From: Clostridiales bacterium
GTDB lineage: Bacteria > Bacillota > Clostridia > Oscillospirales > Oscillospiraceae
Length of the DNA: 5,589 nt
Direction: 5' to 3'
Assembly: GCA_012516225.1 (NCBI GenBank)
Contig: JAAYWX010000470.1
Location: forward strand, 1 to 5,589
A model generated the notes under the pieces. The model saw only the letters and a program-made list of their open reading frames with translations. It ran no database searches and was not told the DNA's origin. This document shows positions 1 to 4,912 of this stretch, in pieces. Every line of letters begins with the position of its first letter. Position 1 is the first letter of the stretch. The translations under genes and the position numbers were made by a program.

Positions 1-1
1 C

Positions 2-30
2 TTGACAAACAATAAGATCTATGCTAATCT
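2..30 (+). promoter_or_regulatory. Probable sigma-A promoter of the operon
   Basis: A perfect -35 hexamer TTGACA (2-7) is followed after 17 bases by TAATCT (25-30). That -10 box matches the consensus at only three positions, but a TG at 22-23 gives it an extended -10 (TGCTAATCT). Transcription would begin near position 37, leaving a leader of about 45 bases before the regulator start. No terminator stands between the regulator and the downstream genes, so this promoter may drive the whole operon. Anything further upstream is outside the window. Confidence 0.6.
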
Positions 31-49
31 AATCTTGAACAGAAGATTA
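30..49. repeat. Inverted repeat at the predicted transcription start
   Basis: TAATCTT (30-36) and AAGATTA (43-49) are perfect 7-base inverted arms around a 6-base centre. The element abuts the proposed -10 box and spans the predicted transcription start, a usual place for a repressor operator. It overlaps a copy of CTTGAACA (34-41), which is also a half-site of the palindrome at 53-70. It could bind the SorC-family regulator encoded immediately downstream. That assignment is inferred from position only. Confidence 0.4.
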
Positions 50-52
50 CAG

Positions 53-70
53 CTTGAACAAATGTTCAAG
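53..70. promoter_or_regulatory. Palindromic operator candidate before the regulator gene
   Basis: CTTGAACA (53-60) and TGTTCAAG (63-70) form a perfect 8-base inverted repeat separated by AA. A further direct copy of CTTGAACA lies at 34-41, 19 bases upstream and so about two helical turns away. The palindrome lies downstream of the predicted promoter and directly abuts the Shine-Dalgarno sequence. A bound regulator would block transcription there, and in RNA the arms could form a short hairpin next to the ribosome site. Autoregulation by the SorC-family protein is the likely role, inferred from position and symmetry. Confidence 0.5.
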
Positions 71-76
71 AAGGGG
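71..76 (+). promoter_or_regulatory. Ribosome binding site that fixes the regulator start
   Basis: AAGGGG ends 6 bases before the ATG at 83, which is good spacing. The frame stays open upstream to a TTG at position 2, but that codon is part of the -35 box and the intervening sequence is promoter and palindrome. This supports the start at 83. A second in-frame ATG at 86 is a close alternative. Confidence 0.6.
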
Positions 77-82
77 AAGAAA

Positions 83-1027
83 ATGATGGCAGATAACGAG
101 AAGAGAATATTAACAAAAATAGCACATATGTATTATGATGAGAATATGACACAGCAAGAGATTGCGAATAAATTTGGGATATCACGGCCATCAGTTTCGA
201 GATTGCTGCAAAAAGCCAGACAGGAAGGTATAGTGGAAATAAAAATTCACTATGAAGGCAGTTATGCAAAGTTAGAGAATATTTTGGAAAAAAGTTTTGG
301 CTTGCGAGAAGTTATAATTACTCCCACAGAGGAAGGTGATGGGCTAAAACGGTATTTGGCTGAAGCTGCTGCAAGTTATTTAGAAAGGACAATAAAAGAA
401 GGGGATATTGTTGGAATTTCATGGGGAACTACGTTGGTACATATTCCAAGCTATATAAAAACCAAGATTAAGAACGTGACATTTGTTCCGCTGGTTGGCG
501 GAGCAGGACAAACTAAGCTTGATATACATGCTAATGCTATTGCCATAAATTTTGCTGAAGCTTTTGGAGGCAGGGGGCGCCTTTTACATGCACCGGTTAC
601 TGTTGACAGCATAGCAGTGAAACAGACTCTCATATCTGATAAAAACATAAAACAAATTTTAGAACTGGCTGCTAAGTCAGACATAGCTGTAGTCGGCATT
701 GGCTCTCCTGTGGACCCTGGTTCAACTATTCGGCAAACAGGCTATTATACTGAAACAGAATTAAACAGCCTAAAAGAAGCAAACGCGGTATGTGATATTT
801 CGTGGATTTTTTTAGATGAAGAGGGAAATTTATGTCCAATAGAACTGAATAAGCGGGTAATTGGTATTTCAATGGAAGACTTGAATAAGATCCCGACTGT
901 AGTAGGAGTGGCTGGCGGCCAAGCAAAGCATAAAGCTATTTTAGCAGCTATCAAAGGCCATCATATTGATGTGTTAGTTACAGATGAGAAAACTGCCGAG
1001 TTTTTATTAGAAAACATAGGGGGATAA
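83..1027 (+). CDS. SorC/DeoR-family sugar-responsive transcriptional regulator
   Basis: This 314-residue protein is probably a DNA-binding regulator that senses a phosphorylated sugar or polyol and controls this operon. Length and layout match the SorC family. A helix-turn-helix lies at about residues 23-44 (TQQEIANKFGISRPSVSRLL), of the crp/sigma-70-like type usual in this family. The rest, from about residue 60, is the sugar-binding domain. Family-like signatures there are GISWGTTL (111-118), VGGAGQ, a VVGIGSP segment near 200, and a C-terminal LVTDEKTAEFLL. Related SorC regulators bind sugar phosphates in the GxxWGxTL region, so the inducer here may be the PTS product or a later phosphorylated intermediate. 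It is the first gene, with gutM starting 6 bases after its stop. The palindromes at 30-70 are candidate targets. The family assignment is firm. The ligand is unknown, and whether it activates or represses cannot be read from the sequence. Confidence 0.9.
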   Translation: MMADNEKRILTKIAHMYYDENMTQQEIANKFGISRPSVSRLLQKARQEGIVEIKIHYEGSYAKLENILEKSFGLREVIITPTEEGDGLKRYLAEAAASYLERTIKEGDIVGISWGTTLVHIPSYIKTKIKNVTFVPLVGGAGQTKLDIHANAIAINFAEAFGGRGRLLHAPVTVDSIAVKQTLISDKNIKQILELAAKSDIAVVGIGSPVDPGSTIRQTGYYTETELNSLKEANAVCDISWIFLDEEGNLCPIELNKRVIGISMEDLNKIPTVVGVAGGQAKHKAILAAIKGHHIDVLVTDEKTAEFLLENIGG

Positions 1028-1033
1028 GATGCT

Positions 1034-1426
1034 ATGTGGGCTAAAACTGCACTGCTTATTTTTATTGTATGGGTTATCCAAGGGCTTTTGTCTTATTCGC
1101 AAATTAAAAACTTTAAACTTAAATTAGCCGAGTTTAAGAATTATCATAGGTTTGGAATAGGACAAGTTAAAGGCCGATTTAGCCGAGGTGTTATTGTGAT
1201 TCTCGGCGTTGATGGCAATGATATTATTGTCAATGCAGAAATAATGTCGGGTATAACCGTTTTTGCCAGATTTAAACCATTTGATATATTAAAAAATCAG
1301 AATATAAATCATATTAACGCAATAACAAAGAGTATGAACAAATGTACAAGAAATGCGGCAATCGAAGCTATAAACTCTCTAAAACACACAAAAATATTGG
1401 AGAAGGAGGTTGTAGAATCTGTGTAA
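1034..1426 (+). CDS. gutM: GutM-type glucitol operon activator protein
   Basis: This 130-residue protein matches the GutM/SrlM family, known from the E. coli glucitol operon as an auxiliary activator; how it works is not well defined. A hydrophobic segment at residues 5-20 (TALLIFIVWVIQGLLS) looks like an N-terminal membrane anchor. The soluble part carries the family core: GIGQVKGRFSRG (41-52), then a VILGVDG stretch and AEIMSGITVFARFKPF (68-83). AGGGGGA (1018-1024), overlapping the end of the regulator gene, sits 9 bases before the ATG and supports this start. The gene lies between the regulator and the PTS genes, a common GutM placement in Firmicutes. The membrane anchor suggests it may connect transporter activity to the regulator, but that is inference. 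The last 25 residues are Lys/Glu-rich and poorly conserved in appearance. Confidence 0.87.
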   Translation: MWAKTALLIFIVWVIQGLLSYSQIKNFKLKLAEFKNYHRFGIGQVKGRFSRGVIVILGVDGNDIIVNAEIMSGITVFARFKPFDILKNQNINHINAITKSMNKCTRNAAIEAINSLKHTKILEKEVVESV

Positions 1427-1441
1427 ATATTTTTTTATAAT
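1410..1441 (+). promoter_or_regulatory. Weak possible internal promoter before srlA
   Basis: A perfect TATAAT (1436-1441) lies 38 bases upstream of the srlA start, in a very AT-rich spacer. The best -35 candidate is TTGTAG (1410-1415), a poor match at 20 bases spacing, and there is no extended -10 TG. Such hexamers arise easily by chance in sequence this AT-rich. It could still allow some transcription of the PTS genes separate from the regulator and gutM. Confidence 0.2.
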
Positions 1442-1457
1442 TGTTTAAAAAATATTT
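1425..1457. repeat. AT-only inverted repeat between gutM and srlA
   Basis: AAATATTTTTT (1425-1435) and AAAAAATATTT (1447-1457) are perfect 11-base inverted arms with an 11-base centre that contains most of the TATAAT. The left arm overlaps the gutM stop codon. With no G or C in the stem, an RNA hairpin would be weak. It could be a bent or easily melted DNA site, a bidirectional weak terminator, or simply low-complexity sequence. Confidence 0.35.
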
Positions 1458-1478
1458 TAAGTAGGAGGGAAATAGTAA

Positions 1479-2006
1479 ATGGATGTGTTAGCAAATTTTG
1501 CCCAAGCTTTTATCGGTTTATTTCAAGAAGGCGGCAATCAATTCTTAGGACTTGCCGGAGGAATTTTACCCACTCTTATAACTTTGATGACTGCTGTTAA
1601 TGCTCTAATCAAATTTGTAGGTCAGGAAAAAATTGAGAAAATTGCTCAAACTGCAGGTAAATATACCATTTTGCGTTATACGGTTATGCCTGTTTTAGCG
1701 GTCTTTTTTTTGACAAATCCCATGGCTTATACTTTTGGAAGATTTTTGCCGGAAAAGTACAAGCCGGCTTTTTATGATGCTGCTGTTTCATTTGTACATC
1801 CCATTGTAGGATTGTTTCCTCATGCAAATCCCGCTGAGCTTTTTGTGTATATGGGAATTGCGCAAGGTATTGAACAATTGGGACTACCACTGGGACAGTT
1901 GGCAATAAGGTATTTTATAGTCGGCGTTATAGTTATTTTAATAAGGGGAATTGTCACTGAGAGGTTAACGTTAAGAATGATGAGACAGAGAGATCTGGCG
2001 ATTTAA
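1479..2006 (+). CDS. srlA: PTS glucitol/sorbitol-type transporter, EIIC component
   Basis: This 175-residue membrane protein is the EIIC subunit of a glucitol-type phosphotransferase permease, which helps form the path for polyol uptake with phosphorylation. Hydrophobic segments lie at about residues 24-46, 66-80 and 140-158. The family signature GGILPTLITLMTAVNALIKF (27-46) is present. The central block NPMAYTFGRFLPEKYKP (80-96), followed by HPIVGLFPHANPAELFVYMG, also matches the SrlA/GutA family. E. coli SrlA is slightly longer (187 residues). AGGAGGG (1463-1469) lies 9 bases before the ATG. srlE starts 16 bases after the stop, so the two are surely co-transcribed. The family is certain. 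The substrate cannot be taken as sorbitol, because no sorbitol-6-phosphate dehydrogenase gene is seen in the window. Confidence 0.94.
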   Translation: MDVLANFAQAFIGLFQEGGNQFLGLAGGILPTLITLMTAVNALIKFVGQEKIEKIAQTAGKYTILRYTVMPVLAVFFLTNPMAYTFGRFLPEKYKPAFYDAAVSFVHPIVGLFPHANPAELFVYMGIAQGIEQLGLPLGQLAIRYFIVGVIVILIRGIVTERLTLRMMRQRDLAI

Positions 2007-2022
2007 TAAGGAGGGCTGAGAA

Positions 2023-3018
2023 ATGAGATATAAGGCAGTTAAAGTGGAAAAAGGTCCGGGAGGATGGGGAGGGCCTTTAGTAATAAGGCCCGTTGAAGGC
2101 AAAGATAAGATAGTATCAATTACCGGAGGCGGCATAGATTCTGTGGCACGCAGGATTGCTGAGATGACCGGTGGTGAGGCTATCGACGGTTTTAAAACAT
2201 CGGTGCCGGATGAGCAGATATGCTGTGTAGTTATTGATTGTGGCGGAACAGCCAGGTGTGGTGTCTATCCCAAAAAACGCATTCCCACCATTAATTTAAC
2301 ACCGGTGGGGCAGGTAGGACCACTGGCAAAATATATTGAAGAAGACATATATGTTTCAGGTGTTAAACAGGAAAATATATTTTTTGTATCCGAACTGGAG
2401 ACTGAGAATTATGTTAAAGCGGAAGGATTCCCAGAATTTGGCGAGGCTCAAGAAGCGACAGTATACAAGACAGAATATGCTAAAAAGCCAGGAATCATAG
2501 AAAGAATTGGCAGAGGCATGGGCGGAGTAGTTGGGATTTTTTATCAATCAGGTCGTGAAACAATTGACCAAATCATCAAAAATGTGCTTCCATTTATAGC
2601 TTTTGTTGCAACGTTAATAGGTATTATTTTAAAATCCGGCGTAGGTGACTGGATAGCAAATACCATTGCACCTTTTGCAGGAAGTTTGCCTGGATTATTG
2701 ATTATTTCACTTGTTTGTGCGATACCTGTATTGTCACCTTTGCTAGGGCCGGGAGCTGTAATTGCACAGGTTGTAGGTGTTTTGGTCGGTGTTGAAATCG
2801 GTAAAGGGAACATACCTCCACAGTTTGCTTTGCCGGCACTTTTCGCCATAAATCCCCAGGTTGGATGTGACTTTATTCCCGTAGGCTTAAGCCTTGGAGA
2901 AGCAAAGCCTGAAACAGTTGAGATTGGCGTAGGTGCAATACTTATTTCACGATTGATAACCGGACCGATTGCGGTATTAGTTGCCTATGTTTTTAGTATA
3001 GGTCTATATACTGGATAA
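2023..3018 (+). CDS. srlE: PTS glucitol/sorbitol-type transporter, EIIBC component
   Basis: This 331-residue protein fuses a cytoplasmic EIIB domain to a membrane domain, as in E. coli SrlE (319 residues). The N-terminal signature KGPGGWGGPL (10-19) is present. The EIIB core VIDCGGTARCGVYPKKR (70-86) holds Cys73 and Cys79, one of which should be the phosphocysteine that passes phosphate from EIIA to the incoming polyol. A linker at about 125-165 leads to an amphipathic FYQSGRETID segment and the membrane region. Its hydrophobic stretches fall at about 188-204, 222-258 and 302-328, with conserved LSPLLGPGAVIAQV (237-250), ALPALFAINPQVGCDFIPVG (269-288) and SRLITG. AAGGAGGG (2008-2015) is 7 bases before the ATG. 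The protein appears intact. The match to the family is very strong; the actual polyol is unknown. Confidence 0.95.
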   Translation: MRYKAVKVEKGPGGWGGPLVIRPVEGKDKIVSITGGGIDSVARRIAEMTGGEAIDGFKTSVPDEQICCVVIDCGGTARCGVYPKKRIPTINLTPVGQVGPLAKYIEEDIYVSGVKQENIFFVSELETENYVKAEGFPEFGEAQEATVYKTEYAKKPGIIERIGRGMGGVVGIFYQSGRETIDQIIKNVLPFIAFVATLIGIILKSGVGDWIANTIAPFAGSLPGLLIISLVCAIPVLSPLLGPGAVIAQVVGVLVGVEIGKGNIPPQFALPALFAINPQVGCDFIPVGLSLGEAKPETVEIGVGAILISRLITGPIAVLVAYVFSIGLYTG

Positions 3019-3027
3019 AATAAGAGT

Positions 3028-3062
3028 TCTGCCGCAATAGCACAATAACGTATTGCGGCAGA
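3028..3062 (+). terminator. Strong intercistronic hairpin (attenuator or mRNA-stability element)
   Basis: TCTGCCGCAATA (3028-3039) and TATTGCGGCAGA (3051-3062) pair perfectly over 12 bases around an 11-base loop. The element starts 10 bases after the srlE stop and ends 22 bases before the srlB Shine-Dalgarno. The following sequence has only a short interrupted T run (CTTTTATTAT, from 3067), so full rho-independent termination is unlikely. Partial attenuation, or protection of the upstream srlAE message from 3' decay, is more plausible. This would make less EIIA and downstream enzyme than membrane component, or uncouple them. The pairing is seen directly; the role is inferred. Confidence 0.6.
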
Positions 3063-3084
3063 CATGCTTTTATTATAAGCCTGC

Positions 3085-3090
3085 AAGGGG
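3085..3090 (+). promoter_or_regulatory. Ribosome binding site that fixes the srlB start
   Basis: AAGGGG (continuing as AAGGGGTGA) ends 7 bases before the ATG at 3098. The longer reading from the TTG at 3053 would start inside the 3' arm of the hairpin, lacks a Shine-Dalgarno, and would add 15 residues unlike the family N-terminus. The ATG at 3098 is therefore preferred. Confidence 0.75.
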
Positions 3091-3097
3091 TGAAGTT

Positions 3098-3463
3098 ATG
3101 ACAAAATATGAAGTAAAGGTCATCGAAATAGGGGTAATGGTAGATGAGCTATTGCGGCAGGGAATACTAATACTGTTTGACAAAACCGCACCACCAGAAC
3201 TTCAGGAAATATCTCTAGTCCATACAGGTGGCGATCTTATAGAGGAAATAGAAGCCGGCGATGTAGTGATTCTAGGGAATTTGACATATATGATCACTGC
3301 CGTCGGAGAAATTTCAAACAGAAATTTAAGAAATATTGGTCATGCTTGCCTTAAATTCGATGGCAGAAAATTACCGGAATTGCCCGGAGATGTTCATTTA
3401 TCTGGTTATGAACTACCGTTTTCACTGAAAAAGGGTGACTATATCATAATTAAGAGCAAATAA
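3098..3463 (+). CDS. srlB: PTS glucitol/sorbitol-type transporter, EIIA component
   Basis: This 121-residue cytoplasmic protein is the EIIA subunit, which takes phosphate from HPr and passes it to the EIIB domain of SrlE. Its length matches E. coli SrlB (123 residues). The segment LVHTGGDL (40-47) places His42 at the position of the E. coli phosphohistidine (His43). The family block ITAVGEISNRNLRNIGHACL (residues 68-87), followed by KFDG, and the later PGDVHLSG are also present. With SrlA and SrlE the permease is complete. It is set apart from srlE by a 79-base gap holding a hairpin, whereas srlA and srlE are only 16 bases apart. The next gene starts 42 bases after its stop. An 11-base copy of the hairpin's 3' arm occurs inside the gene at 3150-3160. 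Confidence 0.93.
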   Translation: MTKYEVKVIEIGVMVDELLRQGILILFDKTAPPELQEISLVHTGGDLIEEIEAGDVVILGNLTYMITAVGEISNRNLRNIGHACLKFDGRKLPELPGDVHLSGYELPFSLKKGDYIIIKSK

Positions 3464-3505
3464 AAATCTACAATTTTTAAATAAATAATAATAGGAGATG
3501 GACAT

Positions 3506-4795
3506 ATGCTAAACTTAAACACTAAACTTAAAGAGATTGATGAGCAAGGTAAAAAAATAAATGCCGGTATAGTTGGTGCAGGCCAAATGGGACGTGGTAT
3601 GGTAAGCCAGATGTTTTGCATGAAAGGCATATTGCCGGCGATAATTTCCGACTTAGATTTAGAAAGGGCAAAAAAGGCTTATCTTCTGGCCGGTGTAAAT
3701 GCCGCTGACATTATAACTGCAAATAAAACTTCAGAGGCAGATGCCGCTATAAAACAGGGTAAGTATGTTATAACGGAGGACTTTAACGTAATAACAAAGT
3801 CCTTGCCGATTGATGTAGTTATAGACCTTACTGGCGTTCCTGATGCGGGAGCCCGTATAGCCTTTGATTCTATTTATAATGGTAAAAATATCGTAATGTT
3901 AAATGTGGAAACTGATGTTACCGTAGGACCATTATTAAAAAAGATGGCAGACAGCGCAGGTGTAGTATATACGGTTTCTGCAGGAGATGAGCCGGGGGCT
4001 GTAAAAGAGCTGTATGATTTTGCGGATGCAATGGGCTTTAAAATACTAGCAGCAGGCAAAGGTAAAAATAATCCCCTGGATACAGGAGCTAATCCTGATA
4101 CTGTTCGAGAAAAAGCCGAGGTCAGCAATATGAATCCTAAAATGTTAGCTTCATTTGTAGATGGAACCAAAACTATGGTTGAAATGACATGTGTTTCAAA
4201 TGCTATCGGTTTTTTACCTACAAAAAAGGGTATGATGGGTCCTAAATCTACTGTTAAAGAACTGCCAAAACTTTTGAGCTTAAAAGAGCAGGGAGGCATT
4301 CTTGATAGATACCATGTAGTTGAGTTTGTTAACGGCATAGCCCCCGGTGTCTTTGTCATAATAACCACGGATCTTCCGGCGGTAAAGGAAGAAATGGCTT
4401 ATCTTTCGATGGGTGAAGGGCCTAACTATGTTTTGTATAGGCCATATCACCTTACAAGCATCGAGACTCCTCTGTCTGCAGCGCGGGCGTGCATATATCA
4501 CGAACCGACAATAGCGCCTAAAGGTGTGCCTGTGTCTGAAACTGTTGCAGTGGCAAAGAGAGATTTAAAGTCGGGAGAATACCTTGATAGTATTGGCGGA
4601 TATACGGTATTCGGGTTAATTGATACTTTTGAAAATGCAAGAAAAGATAATGCATTGCCAATAGGTCTAGTTGGTCCCAAGATAAAACTAAAAACCGATG
4701 TAAAAAAAGGAGAAACTCTAAAATATGATATGGTAGAATTAGATGAAGACTCATTCATTTTACAGCTTCGTAGGCTGCAAGATAAAATCTTATGA
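3506..4795 (+). CDS. SAF-domain NAD(P)-dependent oxidoreductase, DRL/homoserine-dehydrogenase-like
   Basis: This 429-residue protein belongs to the 'predicted homoserine dehydrogenase with C-terminal SAF domain' type (COG4091-like), which includes the DXR-like (DRL) enzyme of Brucella. A Rossmann fold begins with GIVGAGQMGRGM (21-32); its GxGxxG is Gly24, Gly26 and Gly29. The next strand ends with Asp49 (AIISDLD), which suggests NAD+ rather than NADP+. Family-like blocks follow: NIVMLNVETDVTVGPLL (128-144), SAGDEPGAVKELY (158-170), GKGKNNPLD (184-192) and FVDGTKTMVEMTCVSNAIGF (217-236). From about residue 346 the SAF-like domain starts (VAVAKRDLKSGEYLDSIGGY). The context, a polyol PTS and a dehydrogenase E1 subunit, argues against homoserine metabolism and for a polyol- or sugar-phosphate substrate. 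AGGAG (3493-3497) lies 8 bases before the ATG. The family is well supported; the reaction is inferred, and family members do not all share one activity. Confidence 0.85.
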   Translation: MLNLNTKLKEIDEQGKKINAGIVGAGQMGRGMVSQMFCMKGILPAIISDLDLERAKKAYLLAGVNAADIITANKTSEADAAIKQGKYVITEDFNVITKSLPIDVVIDLTGVPDAGARIAFDSIYNGKNIVMLNVETDVTVGPLLKKMADSAGVVYTVSAGDEPGAVKELYDFADAMGFKILAAGKGKNNPLDTGANPDTVREKAEVSNMNPKMLASFVDGTKTMVEMTCVSNAIGFLPTKKGMMGPKSTVKELPKLLSLKEQGGILDRYHVVEFVNGIAPGVFVIITTDLPAVKEEMAYLSMGEGPNYVLYRPYHLTSIETPLSAARACIYHEPTIAPKGVPVSETVAVAKRDLKSGEYLDSIGGYTVFGLIDTFENARKDNALPIGLVGPKIKLKTDVKKGETLKYDMVELDEDSFILQLRRLQDKIL

Positions 4796-4912
4796 ATCAC
4801 TTGTAATTATGGTTAACATGAAACATTCCATAAATATTGGTGACTAATGCACAATGAAAAATAATAAATCTACCGTAAAATTCTTGAGTTATTACTAAAA
4901 GGAGCTGGTTTA
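4796..4912 (+). other. Intergenic spacer before the E1 alpha gene
   Basis: This is the longest spacer in the window (117 bases) and is AT-rich. It ends with a clear Shine-Dalgarno, AAAAGGAG (4897-4904), 8 bases before the ATG at 4913. No convincing terminator hairpin is seen, so read-through from the oxidoreductase gene is likely. Promoter-like fragments are weak: TTGGTG (4837-4842) has only poor -10 matches downstream. There is no good -24/-12 sigma-54 site such as many acetoin dehydrogenase operons carry. Confidence 0.5.

Noticed and set aside
2..82. N-terminal extension of the regulator from a TTG at position 2
   Set aside because: The TTG is part of a perfect -35 box, the extension covers the promoter and palindromes, and there is a good Shine-Dalgarno for the ATG at 83.
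3053..3097. N-terminal extension of srlB from a TTG at 3053
   Set aside because: It begins inside a hairpin arm, lacks a ribosome site, and adds residues not expected for a 121-123 residue EIIA; the ATG at 3098 has a proper Shine-Dalgarno.
3777..3803. Inverted repeat AGGACTTT / AAAGTCCT with an 11-base loop, preceded by a GGAGG-like run
   Set aside because: It lies wholly inside the oxidoreductase coding sequence, has no T run after it, and no start codon makes use of the purine run; it is likely a coding coincidence.
3874..4368. Long open frame (164 codons) on the minus strand
   Set aside because: It lies antisense inside the well-supported oxidoreductase gene, its product resembles no family I recognise, and I saw no ribosome binding site for it.
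4837..4850. Possible sigma-54 (-24/-12) promoter before the E1 alpha gene
   Set aside because: A GG and a GC are present but 10 bases apart instead of the required 12, and the surrounding consensus is poor.
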